Source: Closterium sp. Naga37s-1 (lineage: Eukaryota; Streptophyta; Zygnematophyceae; Desmidiales; Closteriaceae). From it: a stretch of 64,000 nt of DNA. Made by a program: the position numbers and the translations under genes. The first letter of the stretch is position 1. Each line of letters starts with the position of its first letter. Shown piece after piece: positions 1 to 10,955 of this stretch. Location: contig CANJKZ010000423.1 of assembly GCA_947471745.1 (NCBI GenBank), positions 744,001 to 808,000 of the forward strand, written 5' to 3'. The notes below the pieces were generated by a model. That model was not told the DNA's origin, did not search any database, and saw only the letters and a program-made list of their open reading frames with translations.

Positions 1-529
1 GCGGAAGCATGCGAAGGTCGCCGGGGGTGGTTCTGCGAGGTCGGCCTCGGGAGTGGTACCCCGAGGTCGACGTGGCTAGTAGGCGCGGTCGATGGCGTGG
101 AGTCTGCCAGGCGTCTGCGCTGTGCACGTGACAAGGAAGAGTGCACCAACCAGGTGCACGCACCTGCGAAGCAGGTGCACCGTTGTCCTGCGGGTGCAAC
201 GCTGTGCAGCCGACTTGCTGCAGCGCTGGCACACCGTGGACTTGCAATGTTGGCAAGCCGCGACTTTGCTCTACTGGAGCGCGGTCGACCAAGTCGTGCT
301 GGCACGCGGTCGACCGTGCTGCGCTGGAGGTCGACCAACAGCTTTGCTAGGTCTGATGTAGTCTTGCATGCCAATGTTGTTGCTATCATTCTGTACCATT
401 GTTCTAAACTTTTCCTAGTGGAACTCTTGTCAATTCTCCCCGTGAACTAGCAAGTAGTGTGCGCACAAGGAAACGACTAAGGAACGAACGAACGCAGAGA
501 TTCCTCCTACCCCGTGCCTAGCCCGTAGT
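1..529. other. No gene recognised; GC-rich intergenic sequence
   Basis: Short overlapping frames on the plus strand look like chance products of GC-rich sequence with repeated GTCGACC words. No domain, splice signal or terminal repeat could be recognised. It may be part of a transposon whose other end lies outside the window. Confidence 0.4.
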
Positions 530-1133
530 CTAGCTCCCGTTGATAGAGTTATCTCCGCAAGTCTCTGCCGACTCCCTGTCCTGGAACGCTAGATCCGCAC
601 ACTTGCGAAGGACGGGGGGAGAGAAAACCGACGTCTCATGGAAGGTGTTGAAGCTTGCCTCCCTTGCTAACCTCAGAGCCGTATAGACCAATGCATTGTG
701 TGTCCTCACCACATCCCCCCCCTCACCACAACGGAGCAGGTGATTGGCTAAGCTGGTATCCGCGATATCAGAGTTGTCGCGCTTACAGGGGCACTTGACT
801 GTGACCGGTAGGGCCATCCCGAGGCGGAAACGGAGTGCTAAAGAGAACTGACCAGGGGCAAATGTAAGGTCAGATCTCGTCGGCACTACGTGTAGCCAAT
901 CCCCGGCCCCCACTCCCTTCAAACTGTGTGACACTGATGTGCTTTGACAGGAGCAGCTGCAGGTTACTCTGTCCTGCCGGGCCCGCTCTGTAGGCCTGGA
1001 GTGCTGTCTGTGCCTCTGCCGGCAATCCCTCCTCCAGTGTCACCAACACATTCGTCACTGGAGGCGGGGGAACCCACTCCCTGGACAAGAGGGTTACCGC
1101 CCGCGACAGCAACTCCGACTCCCGCAAGTTCAT
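530..1133 (-). pseudogene. 3' end of a non-LTR (LINE-type) retrotransposon reverse-transcriptase ORF, frameshifted
   Basis: Two overlapping minus frames (1133-870 and 934-530) read as one protein broken by a frameshift near 900-930. The second part has the layout seen at the C-terminus of plant LINE reverse-transcriptase proteins: a GAGDWLHVVPT start, a stretch ending in RFRLGMALPV, a zinc-finger-like CPC...NHLLRC segment, then RTHNALVYTALRLA. The RT catalytic domain is not in the window, so this is a truncated, dead copy. The assignment rests on the general C-terminal pattern (Trp-Leu, CxC...H...C, R-H-N) and not on a sequence search. Confidence 0.5.
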
Positions 1134-1387
1134 CTACTCTAACAAGTGATGCGCTGCCGTGAGAGAGGCGATATACGCCGCCGGAGGCCGCGCCGGCGAG
1201 CGACGGCCGCCGAAGGTATCCGGAGCGAGTCGCTTTCAGGTTTTGGAGAGTAGACTGAACTCACCAGTAAAGAATGAGCTCCAAGGGGTGCATCTAGAGG
1301 CTTTATATTAAGAAAGCACTGCTGAAAACGGCTACGGAATAAGGACTAGGACTAAGAGGCTGAAAAACGACTAAGGACTAACCCCAA

Positions 1388-1596
<209 letters not shown>

Positions 1597-1810
1597 CGGT
1601 CCTTCATTGATTTTGTGAAAGGTACAGGCAGGGCATGATAGAATCAGCCAACCTAGCATGCGGTCTAGATATCAGGCGGGCCAGCAAGTACACATGCAAG
1701 CAAGCATCAACCTAAAACAACTATGCTAGCTGGTTTGGGTAGCCGTGGCCTGCCGTGTGCCTAGCACCTAGGGACCGCTGCCTGGGGGGCCCCTTACTCC
1801 AGCCCCTCAC

Positions 1811-1812
<2 letters not shown>

Positions 1813-1880
<68 letters not shown>
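1813..1880. repeat. (CT)n microsatellite
   Basis: About 68 bp of CT dinucleotide with one CTAT interruption, followed by a short CTC-rich stretch. Confidence 0.95.
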
Positions 1881-1881
<1 letters not shown>

Positions 1882-2810
1882 CTCCTCCTCCTTGCTTGCC
1901 CTCTCCTTTCGCTGCACCATGGCGTACCCTTTCAGGGGGTGTTGTGCACGAGGTTCTTCACTACAAGCGGTTGGGGTGTGCTAATCTACATCTATATACA
2001 ATATTCTTTATTGTTGTATGCAATGTAGATTGTAGTGTAAATCACTTGCTGTAGATGGTGTACCATGTTTCTTTCTCCTTGCCTACTGATATATCTTGTG
2101 CTCCATTCTATAGTGAACCTCCTTTGTCAACTCCTCTCGCCATCCTCCTAGCTGTCCTCCAAGTCCTAAGTCCGAGTGCTTCCTAAGCCAATAAACTATG
2201 TTTAACAGATGGATGCGACGTGAGGCTGGAAAAGGTACCGGTATGCCATGGCACGGGAGGCGAGCCATGCAACCAATGGGCAGAGAATGAGAATCTCTCC
2301 TTCAGTTATAATGCAACTGCAAGAGTCCACAAGACCCCCTCCCAGAAATTGGTACGCACCTGGAATTTTAGCCATTGGGCTAGGCATCTTGCCACGCTGA
2401 CCAATGGGACTGCTTGGCACTTCGCCTAGCTAGGTAATGCAGCAACATGATTGTGCCGCGTGCAAGCTGCATTAATTGCCCTTTTCAGGTGCGAGCCTTC
2501 TACAATGTACATGACACTAATGGGCTGGTCCTCTAATCATTTTCCTAATCAAACCACAACTTTTATATTCCCATTTATTGTCCGACAGTCTTAGACCTAA
2601 CCAAAACACACAAAGCCCAATTAGAAGAATTCAATGTGGATTTAGAAACATTTCTAAAAACCCATGTGTGCTTATATTTGATGTATATAATATATTGTAC
2701 TATACATACATTCTTAGCATGTTTTACAATGCATGAGCCTTTTTCCACTGCGGACTTGATGAAGGCTCCAAACTGGCTATGAAGATTCAGAGTTGAGCGG
2801 AGGGCTGCTC
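1881..2810. other. AT-richer intergenic stretch, no gene seen
   Basis: Frames are short and without recognisable motifs. No terminal inverted repeats or tRNA-like folds were found. The last bases (2806-2810, TGCTC) are the left target-site duplication of the adjacent TRIM element. Confidence 0.5.
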
Positions 2811-2948
2811 TGTCAGAGGTCCACTGGAGATCCCCGATTGATCCTAGGGAAGGGTTACAGGCACGTTGGCCTGGGGGGTTATGGGCGCGCTCATCCGCTA
2901 CACAAACAAGCCATTTTATCCCAATGGTTAGTGGCTGGGATTCTGACA
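2811..2948 (+). repeat. 5' LTR of TRIM
   Basis: 138 bp, TGTCAGA...TCTGACA. It matches the 3' copy apart from about six substitutions clustered at 2873-2925. Confidence 0.92.
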
Positions 2949-2960
2949 TGGTATCAGAGC
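2949..2960 (+). promoter_or_regulatory. Primer-binding site of TRIM (initiator Met tRNA)
   Basis: TGGTATCAGAGC directly abuts the 5' LTR. It is complementary to the 3' end of plant tRNA-iMet, the usual primer of Copia and TRIM elements. A B-box-like GGATTCGAATCC follows at about 2970. Confidence 0.9.
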
Positions 2961-3017
2961 GAAGGTCTCGGATTCGAATCCCAGTGTGTGCACCTCAGGC
3001 ATTCCAGTGCGGGGGGG

Positions 3018-3155
3018 TGTCAGAGGTCCACTGGAGATCCCCGATTGATCCTAGGGAAGGGTTACAGGCACGTTGGCATGGGGGGTTATGGGCGCACTCA
3101 CCCGCTACACAAACAAGCCATTTTATCATAGTGGTTAGTGGCTGGGATTCTGACA
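3018..3155 (+). repeat. 3' LTR of TRIM
   Basis: Second 138-bp copy, preceded by the G-run polypurine tract and followed by the TGCTC target duplication. Confidence 0.92.
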
Positions 3156-3229
3156 TGCTCTCAAACCAGAAAACTCTTGAATGAGTATGATACCCCACAC
3201 CATGTAGCCTGATATAGCAAGCTGGATAG

Positions 3230-4010
3230 GAGCATCTACCAGGGTCCTCGTTATTATACCAAATCGGTCTGATGGTCTGAAAATCAGACCTAAATTTTGT
3301 TATTTCATCTGATTTGTTAGACAAACGATTCTAATTCGTCTGAACCATAAGACCAGCAATTTTATTTCGTCTGAACAATCAGTCTCAGCATTATATTTCG
3401 TCTGAATAATTAGATAGCGTGTACATTTTCGTCTGACACCGAAAGTATCGAGAGTAGCCCTCCCCGCCTGAATTCCCAGTCCAAAACCCCTGCCTCCCCC
3501 CCACTAACCAGACCCTCCCCCTCCCCCCACCCTCCCCCCAGCCCACCAACACCCCCACACCCCAAGCCCCTCGCTTCTCACTACCCAGCCACCCAATCCG
3601 AGCCCTGTTTTTCCTGAAGTCCCCCCCCCAGCCCCAATATCCCCTTGTACCTCGCAGCGCAGCCCTGCACCCCAAACACTGAGTCCCTCTAGCCCAGCGC
3701 AGCCCAGTGTACTACCACCCTATCCCAGCGCAGCCCAACTTCCTCATCCCTCTCGCAGCCCAACACCCGCCCTGCCCCCCTCCCTCCTCTCACAGGCCAA
3801 CACCTCCCCCCTTCCCTCCCATCGATCATGTCGTGTCACTTTGATAGAAGAAAAACACTACAATACTTCAATTTTCAAACATCAGACAACACCTTATGTT
3901 TCATCTGAAAAAACAGACATGGGTTGGCATTCGTCTGAAAAAAACATACTTTTTTTTTCCCTCGTCTGAACGTCAGACGAAAATATTTTATTTTTTATAT
4001 TTTCATACGG
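3230..4010. repeat. Degenerate repeat region with recurring CGTCTGAA / TCAGACG words
   Basis: The octamer TCGTCTGAA or its complement recurs at intervals of roughly 40 bp on both sides (3265-3440 and 3885-3985) of a C-rich centre (3470-3830). This resembles the subterminal repeats of a decayed non-autonomous DNA transposon. No matching termini or target duplication could be fixed, so the class is open. Confidence 0.4.
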
Positions 4011-4132
4011 GCCTAAATCCTAGCAAGAGCCCTGGCATCTACATTATGGTCTGATTTACGCCTAGTTGTTGCTATTGTGAGTGGCATTTTTTTCAATACC
4101 TATTAGCACATGCTGCATGGTTGTCGCGGGGT

Positions 4133-4172
4133 TCAGCTGATTACTCTATATTTTTCAAAGTTTTGGCACCTT
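4133..4172 (-). pseudogene. Distal half of the last exon of kinase copy A, cut off by Copia-1
   Basis: On the minus strand, joining 10985-10961 to 4172-4133 (one copy of ACCTT retained) regenerates the layout of the terminal kinase exon seen in B and C: the HPW-containing start, then a CQNFEKYRVIS tail and a TGA at 4133-4135. The Copia element lies exactly between the two halves. This is direct sequence evidence that Copia-1 inserted into a pre-existing kinase exon. Confidence 0.85.
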
Positions 4173-4305
4173 TGTCAAACATATGCATATGTTATATTTG
4201 TGGGTAGGCTGTAGTGGGGTAGATGATGTGGGGTATAACCCCTTAGGGTTTTCTCCTTGTACCAATCCTCTCGATAGTCAATTCATTCCTGCCTAGTCTC
4301 TGACA
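4173..4305 (+). repeat. 5' LTR of Copia-1 (133 bp)
   Basis: Starts TGTCAAACATATG and ends GTCTCTGACA. Very short for a Copia LTR. It is identical to the 3' LTR except for one G/A difference in the GTAGATGATG segment. Confidence 0.95.
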
Positions 4306-4320
4306 TGGTATCTAGAGCAG
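4306..4320 (+). promoter_or_regulatory. Primer-binding site of Copia-1
   Basis: TGGTATCTAGAGCAG abuts the LTR and resembles the iMet-tRNA site TGGTATCAGAGC with one extra T. Confidence 0.8.
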
Positions 4321-4833
4321 TAGGTATTTAGGACCTAAGATTAGGGCCCACCTGTTACCGCGTTACCTCACCTACGGCCTTGCCTGCCTGCCTGCCTTGC
4401 TTGCTGCTCGCGCGCGCTTCAGCTGCACGCGCGCGGCCCTTTTTTTTTTCCCGCGCGCGCCGCTTAAGCAGCCCGTGCGCAGCCCGTTTTCGGCCCCGCG
4501 CGCCGCGTCAGTCGCCCGCGCAGCCTGCCGCCGGCCCGCGCGCCGCGTAAGCCGCCCGCGCGTCGCCTCCTCCGGTCGCGCAGCCCGAAACTGCTCCGCG
4601 CGCCGCCTTAGGAGCCAGCGCGCGACCTACTGCTGCACCGTGCGCCGCCTTAGGAGCCCGCGTGCGGCCCGCTGCTGCACCGTGCACTGCTTTAGAGGCC
4701 CACGCACGGCCCACTGCTGCCCTCCGTGCTGCCTTAGGAGTCAGTGCGCCGCCACTACAGCCTTACATGCAGCCTCTTCTTGCCGGCCTTTTTGCTTTGC
4801 CGCCTGCGCACTAGACTTGCCTACACTGCAAGC
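4321..4833 (+). other. Copia-1 5' leader with GC-rich tandem repeats
   Basis: From about 4400 to 4780 a unit of roughly 60 bp recurs (GCCGCCTTAGGAGCC followed by a GCGCGCGGCCC-type stretch), several times with drift. It lies where Copia leaders carry dimerisation and packaging signals. No coding function is proposed for the frames that cross it. Confidence 0.6.
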
Positions 4834-7776
4834 ATGGCGACTCTCAACGTGCTCGCGTTCGATCCTGACGGTCGCCCAGTAGAGTTTCCCACCTGGCTTG
4901 ACGACCTGCAACTGTTCCTTCTGACTTATGCCAAGGACGGTGTTTCCCTGTTCGATTACGTGATGGCACTGCCGTTGCTCCTGCTGACACTGAGCCTGCT
5001 CTAGACCGCTCCCAGTGGCAGACCCGCGATGTTGCTGTGCGCCTCGCTATTCGCAACCATCTGCCGATCACAGAGCGCGCGCATTTTAGCCAGCACAAGA
5101 CTGCCAAGGCACTGTACGAAGCTGTAGTTGCCAGCTACTCTTCCCCGACCACTGCAGCCCTCGGTCGACTTATGCTACCCTACCTGTTCCCCGACCTGTC
5201 CTCGTTTACCACCGCTGAGGACCTCATCTCTCACCTACGCGCTAGTGACACTCGCCTTCGTGCCGCCCTTCCAGCCGAGTTCCTCGCAGAGAACCACCCC
5301 CCGATGTACTTTACTCTCTACTTCCTCATCACCCGCCTCCCTGACACTCTTCGCTCAGTCAGGGACCACTTCCTCGCCCTTGACCCCCATTCTCTCACTG
5401 TCGACGACCTCGAGAAGCACCTCCTAGCAGCCGAGAAGAACATTCTAGCTGTAGGTGCTGCTCGTGGTACTCCCCGCACTCCCCTCTTTGAGGGGTGCTC
5501 CCCCTCCCCTCTTACCCCCTCCTACGCCTCCGCAGCTGCTATTGTCGACCTCCTCGGTGCTGAGCAGATCGCAGCTGCTTCCGCTCCTAGTGGGAAGCTC
5601 CAGGGGAGGCAAGGGTGGCAGGGGTGGCGGACGTGGCAGTGGAGGGGGCGGTGGTGGAGGCGGCGGGGGAGGTGGAGGTGGTGGGGGTGGTCGTGGGGGT
5701 GGAGGTGGTAGTGGGGGCGGTGGTGGTGCCGGGAGCGGTGGCGGTGGCGGCGGCGGTGGTGGCGGAGGGGGGAGTGGTGGTGGCAGCGGTGGTGGGGGCT
5801 TGGGTGACACCAGTGGTGGCCAGGGGCAGCAGCAGCAGCAGCAGCAGTAGCAGCAGCAGCCGCAGCAGCGTCAGCGCCAGACCCCCACTTCCCAGCAGCT
5901 TCTTGACTGTTATGCCGGGCGTGGGGCGTCTGGGGGTCCTGGTCGCTGCCCCTATATCATTCGCGCAGGTCCCCGCGCTGGTCGCCAGTGCACAGGGTTT
6001 CACACTGAGTACCGCTGCTTTGCTCGGCTTAGCGACGCCTGGCGCGTCAAGTTTCCTGATGCTACTGAGTTCCCCAACTGGGCAGACCTGCTTTGGCGTG
6101 ATGTACCTATCTTTGATCTTGACTATGAGGCTATTCTTGCTGCCATGTATGCATTGACTGTTAGTGCTGAGGGTGACTGCTACTTGTGTGTGCCGCCTGA
6201 CCCAGGTATAGCCCCAGGTATAGCGCCTGTGGCACTAGGTGCTTGTGAGTCTGCTCCCCCTGGTACTGCGTCCGCACAGGCCTTGCACACCTTCACACTT
6301 GACTCTGGTGCTTCCCGCTGTTTCTTTCGCGACAGCACCACAGTCACTCCCCTCCCTGCACCTGTTCCTGTCTCGCTGGCTGACCCCTCTGGGGGCCCAG
6401 TGCTTGCATGGTCTTCCACTGTGCTTCCGTGTCCGGCGGTCTCGTCTGGTGAGCTGTCTGGTCTCCACCTCCCCTCGTTCTCTACGAACTTGGTGAGCAA
6501 TGCCGTCCTTCAGGATCACTGGGTTGACACCTTTACTCCTGGAGGACAGCGTGTGGCGATCTGCACGTGCTCCCGGACCGGCCGTCACCTGGCCACGTTC
6601 ACACGTGCGCCTGGGTCCAGTCTGTACACCCTCACCACTGTGTCGCGCTACACCCCTTTGTCTCCCCAGCTGTACGTGTCTGCTCAGGTAGCTACCCAGT
6701 GTGAGTGTCGCCGACTGTCGCACGACACTCTCCTGTGGCACCACCGCCTTGGTCACCCCTCCCTGCCTCGCCTTCGTAGCATGCACTCTCGCTTCCTGGT
6801 CTCTGGCCTTCCCAGCTCTCTGCCTGCCCTCCCTCCCTCGCCTGCGCCGCCCTGCATTCCTTGCGTCGAGGGGCGGCAGCGCGCCGCTCCTCACTCCTCC
6901 TCGTTCCCTCCCACAGAGGCTCCACAGCAGACTCTCCACCTGGACGTGTGGGGCCCAGCCCGCGTCCGTGGACAGGGCCACGAGCGGTACTTCCTGCTGG
7001 TCGTCGACGACTACACGCGTTACACCACGGTCTTCCCCTTGCAGCGCAAGGGGGAGGTCCCTGATGTTTTGATCCCCTGGATCCGCGCTGTTCGTCTCCA
7101 GCTCCGCGAGCGGCTCCAGTCGGACTTTCCTGTCCTGCGTCTGCACTCTGACAGAGGTGGTGAGTTCTCCTCAGACCTCTTGGCAGCCTTCTGTGCGGAG
7201 CACGGCATCCGCCAGACGTTCACGCTTCCGGCCTCTCCGCAGCAGAATGGGGTTGCTGAGCGCCGCATTGGCTTAGTCATGGAGGTCGCTCGTACCTCCA
7301 TGATCCATGCGGCTGCCCCCCATTTTCTGTGGCCGTTTGCGGTCCGATACGCTGCGCATCAGCTCAACCTCTGGCCCCGTGTCTCCTTGCCGGAGACCTC
7401 GCCCACACTGCTGTGGACGGGGGAGGTTGGCGATGCGTCGCGTTTCCGGGTCTGGGGTGCTCGTGCCTTTGTCCGCGATACCACCGCGGACAAGCTCTCC
7501 GCTCGCGCCATTCCCTGCGTCTTCCTTGGTTTTGTCCCTGACGCGACTGGCTGGCAGTTTTACGACCCCGCCTCGCGCCGTGTCTTTCCGTCTCAGGACG
7601 TCACCTTTGACGAGTCAGTCCCCTTTTACCGTCTCTTTCCCTACCGCACTGCCCCTCGCCCCCCCCCCGCCGCTCTTTCTCGCCCCAGGTCCTCCCCAGG
7701 TAGACCCCCTCCCCGCGCCAGGTCCCGCTCCTTCAGGTGTTTCTCAGGTAGACCCTCCCGTGCCTGCGCCTGTTGA
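4834..7776 (+). pseudogene. Copia-1 Gag-protease-integrase coding part, frameshifted
   Basis: Translation starts at ATG 4834 with a Gag closely matching that of Copia-2. The frame shifts near 4960-4975 (frame 1 to 3) and near 5590 (back to frame 1). A TAG at 5848-5850 replaces a Gln codon in a poly-Gln tract. A Gly-rich linker spans about 5640-5800, followed by a C-x13-C-x3-H-x4-C motif (about 5945-6025), protease DSGAS at 6301-6315, the LLWHHRLGHPS and CIPC zinc-binding integrase N-terminus (about 6730-6865), the integrase core with DVWGPA, DDYTRY, HSDRGGEFSS and QQNGVAERR (about 6945-7270), then a Copia integrase C-terminal region. Near 7655-7670, in a C-run, the frame shifts again into the RT part. 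Confidence 0.9.
5640..5800 (+). repeat. GGN-repeat coding a poly-Gly linker in Copia-1 Gag
   Basis: Almost continuous GGN codons lie between the Gag domain and the Cys/His motif. Copia-2 has the equivalent tract at about 22590-22790 on the minus strand. Confidence 0.85.
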
Positions 7777-10588
7777 GGTCACTGGTGACTCAGGTCCTGC
7801 TGGGGGTGGTGCTGTCTCTGGGGGTGCTGGACCTGGGGGTGCGGAGCTTGGGGGTGCGGAGCTTGGGGGTCCTGAGCCTGGGGGCGCTGAGCCTGAGCGT
7901 GAGGAGCCTGGAGGTCTTGAGCCTGGGGGTGCTGCGTCTGGTGGTGCTGAGCCCGCGCGTGAGGAGCCTGGGGGTACTGAGTCTGGGGGTGCGCCGCCTG
8001 AGGGTTCTGACGCTGGAGGTACTTCTGCTGACGTCACTGGAGCTGGGAGTGGTGCTGGTCCTTTGTCTATTGGCGGTGCTGGAGTCGCTGGTCCCGGAGG
8101 TGCTCGTACTGGAGGTACTGGAGCTGCTGGGGCTGGAGGTGCTGTGCCTGAGGGTGCTACTGCTGGAGACCCTGGGTCTAGGGGTGCTACTGCTGGAGAC
8201 ACTGCGGCTGGAGACCCTGGGACTGGAGGTGCTGGTTCTGGGGGTGCTGCTGCTGGTGGAGCTGGTCCTGGAGGAGCTGGTGCTGAGGGTTTTGGAGCTG
8301 CTAGGGGTACTGGAGCTGCTGGTGCTGGTGGCACTGCACAGCCGCGCCTGTTCTTCGCTCCACCGTCTCCGTCGTCTCAGCCACCGCCTGACTCTGTGCT
8401 TCGCCAGGTTCTTAGTCTCCCTTCGTCTACTGGTCTTCCGTTACAGCCTGGCTCACCGCTGCCTGCTCCTTCTCCTTACACTGAGCAGACAGGGGGTCTT
8501 GCTGAGCGTCGTGAGCCTGGGTCGCGTCCTATCTCGCCTGTCCGTTCTGGTCGTTCCGGTCGTCGTGTTCCTCGTCCGCGTCAGCCGGCTGTCCCCGACA
8601 CCCACCTCGTAGTCCGTCGTCCTTCCTCTCCTCCTCAGTGTGTTCCTCTGCCGTCTCCTCCTGCGTCTTCTCTGCCTGTCGTTCCGGACCCTGAGTCTGA
8701 CCGGTTTCGTGCTGAGCACCCTACTGTCACGCGTCTGCTAGCCACTGTTGTCACTGACCCATCATTTGAGTCTACTGCTGCGTCTGCCTTTGTCGCTGAG
8801 CTGGTTGACTTTGCTGCTGCCTGTCGTCTAGACTACGCTGCTACTCTTGTTGCTGAGTCTGAGTCTGTCTGTCCTCCGTCCGTCGGGGGTGAGTGTGCTC
8901 TTGGCACGGACGTCCTTGAGGACAGGCAGGAGGACCTTGAGTGTCTTGCAGCCGCTGCGCCTCATCTCGTGGCCATGCTGCCTGCCCCTGAGGGAGACCC
9001 GGATGCACCAGACATCCCGACCCCGCGCTCTTACGCTGAGGCGATCGCGGGTGAGTACTCCTCTCAGTGGCAGACAGCCATGGACGCAGAGATGGCATCC
9101 TGGAAGTCCACAGGCACCTACGTCGACGAGGTTCCCCCTCCTGGGGCGAACATCGTCGACGGCATGTGGATTTTCAGGGTGAAGCGGCCGCCAGGTTCTC
9201 CGCCTGTCTTCAAGGCTCGTTACATTGCTCGGGGCTTCAGTCAGCGGGAGGGAGTTGACTTCTTCCAGACTTTCTCCCCCACCCCGAAGATGACCACTCT
9301 TCGGGTGCTGCTGCACGTTGCCGCTCAGAGTGACTATGAGCTTCACTCGCTTGACTTCAGCACAGCTTTCTTACAGGGCAGCCTGCACGAGGAGATCTGG
9401 CTGCGCCGCCCACCTGGCTTCACTGGGTCGTTCCCTCCTGGTACCCAGTGGAGCCTCCGGCGGCCGGTCTACGGTCTCCGCCAGGCGCCACGTGAGTGGC
9501 ACGACACACTGAGGACGACACTTGCGGCTCTTGGGTTTACTCCGTCGACTGCTGACCCGTCGTTGTTTCTGCGCACCGACACTTCGCTACCGCCGTTCTA
9601 CATCCTCGTGTACGTCGACGACTTGGTCTTTGCCACTGCTGACACTGAGGCTCTCGCCCTGGTGAAGTCGGAGCTGCAGAAGAGACACACGTGCACAGAC
9701 CTGGGTGAGCTGCGCAGTTACCTTGGCTTGCAGATCACCCGGGACAGAGCACGCCGCACCATCACCCTGACTCAGTCACACATGGTGCAGCAGGTCCTTC
9801 AGCGCTTCGGCTTCACCTGGTCCTCGGCACAGGCCACTCCTCTGGCTACAGGTCACTCGCTCTCAGCTCCACCTTCGGACGAGTCCGTAGAGCCGAGTGG
9901 TCCTTACCCAGAGCTAGTTGGCTGCCTCATGTACCTGGTGACCTGCACTCGTCCTGACCTCGCGTACCCTCTTGGCCTTCTGGCTCGCTACGTGGCTCCT
10001 GGTCGGCACCAAAAGGTGCACATGGATGCTGCTAAGAGGGTACTGCGCTACTTGTGCAGTACATCGGGCATGGGGCTCGTGCTTGGAGGACGGGGCGACG
10101 TTGTCCTCACTGGTCACTCGGACGCTTCTTGGGTTGACGACCAGGCTACGCAGAGGTCGTCACAGGGTTACACCTTCAGTCTTGGCTCTGGCTCTGTTTC
10201 TTGGCGGTCTACGCGCTCGTCTTCTGTTCTCGGCTCCAGTTGTGAGGCTGAGATCTACGCCACAGCCATGGCTGCACAGGAGTTACGCTGGCTCACCTAC
10301 CTGCTGACCGACTTGGGAGAGAGGCCTCGTTCTCCTCCAGTTCTGTACGTCGACAACAAGGCAGCCATTGCCTTGTGTCAGGAGCACAGACTGGAGCACA
10401 GAACGAAGCACATCGCTCTGCGTTACTTCCTGGCTCGAGAGTTGCAGCAGCGGGGTCAGCTTCATCTTGCTCACGTGGCCACTCGGGCCAACACTGCTGA
10501 TATATTCGCCAAGGCACTTCCGTCTGGTGATCATCAGCGCTTTTGTACTTTATTGGGCCTTGTGCCTACGTTTCCACACTTGCTGTAG
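7660..10588 (+). CDS. Copia-1 linker, reverse transcriptase and RNase H
   Basis: This frame is open from before the shift near 7660 to a stop at 10586-10588. It opens with a low-complexity hinge of GGxxP-type repeats (GGAEPG, GGAELG; about 7800-8330). Next comes the Copia RT: a W-x2-A-M-D-A-E-M start near 9068, FKARYIARGFSQ, DFSTAFLQG, YGLRQAPREWH and the catalytic YVDD at 9611-9622. RNase H follows with SCEAEIYA, LYVDNKAAIAL and RTKHIALRYF. It ends LGLVPTFPHLL. All recognisable RT and RNase H active-site segments are present, so only the upstream breaks disable the polyprotein. It begins mid-protein and has no start codon of its own. Confidence 0.92.
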
Positions 10589-10822
10589 ACTCTGCTTGTA
10601 CTGTGATCTATATATATATACCTGCATGCTTGCTCTTGCTAGGTAGAGATCACTGTACTGTTCTTGATCTATATATATATACCTCTGCATGTGAACTGGC
10701 CTTGTGGCCTTTTTGCTTGTGCTCAGTGTGTGTGGTGACGTTGTGATCCACCCTGAGCTTGCTTTGCTTTTCTTGACTGGTCTTGTGACCTCTTGCTCTC
10801 CCCCACTTTGCCTATGGGGGTG
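10589..10822 (+). other. Copia-1 3' untranslated region and polypurine tract
   Basis: Two GATCTATATATATATACCT blocks (about 10605 and 10667) are repeated here. The region ends in ACTTTGCCTATGGGGGTG, shared almost exactly with Copia-2, just before the LTR; this is the likely polypurine tract. Confidence 0.7.
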
Positions 10823-10955
10823 TGTCAAACATATGCATATGTTATATTTGTGGGTAGGCTGTAGTGGGGTAGATAATGTGGGGTATAACCCCTTAGGGTT
10901 TTCTCCTTGTACCAATCCTCTCGATAGTCAATTCATTCCTGCCTAGTCTCTGACA
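10823..10955 (+). repeat. 3' LTR of Copia-1 (133 bp)
   Basis: Matches 4173-4305 with one difference. On the minus strand it supplies a TGA (10933-10935) to the interrupted kinase exon. Confidence 0.95.

Larger units (their letters stand above)
2811..3155 (+). mobile_element. Complete TRIM (terminal-repeat retrotransposon in miniature), 345 bp
   Basis: Two 138-bp direct repeats (2811-2948 and 3018-3155) begin TGTCAGAGG and end TTCTGACA, so each LTR has TG...CA termini inside a 7-bp inverted end. The first is followed at once by TGGTATCAGAGC (2949-2960), the exact plant initiator-Met tRNA primer-binding site. The second is preceded by a G-run polypurine tract (3010-3017). The internal domain is only 69 bp and has no coding capacity. 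The element is flanked by a perfect 5-bp target duplication, TGCTC (2806-2810 and 3156-3160). The LTRs differ at about six positions, so the insertion is not very recent. It must be mobilised in trans. Confidence 0.92.
4173..10955 (+). mobile_element. Copia-1: Ty1/copia LTR retrotransposon, 6783 bp
   Basis: Both LTRs are 133 bp (4173-4305 and 10823-10955) and differ at one base, implying a recent insertion. The target duplication is ACCTT (4168-4172 and 10956-10960). The PBS follows the 5' LTR, and a polypurine-like TATGGGGGTG precedes the 3' LTR. Internal order is leader, Gag, protease, integrase, reverse transcriptase, RNase H, the Copia order. The reading frame is broken by three apparent frameshifts and one TAG, so this copy looks non-autonomous unless some breaks are sequencing errors in homopolymers. 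It sits in the last exon of kinase copy A, in the opposite orientation. Confidence 0.95.

Noticed and set aside
3848-3862. CACTACAA sequence as a CACTA transposon end
   Set aside because: No matching opposite terminus or 3-bp target duplication was found.
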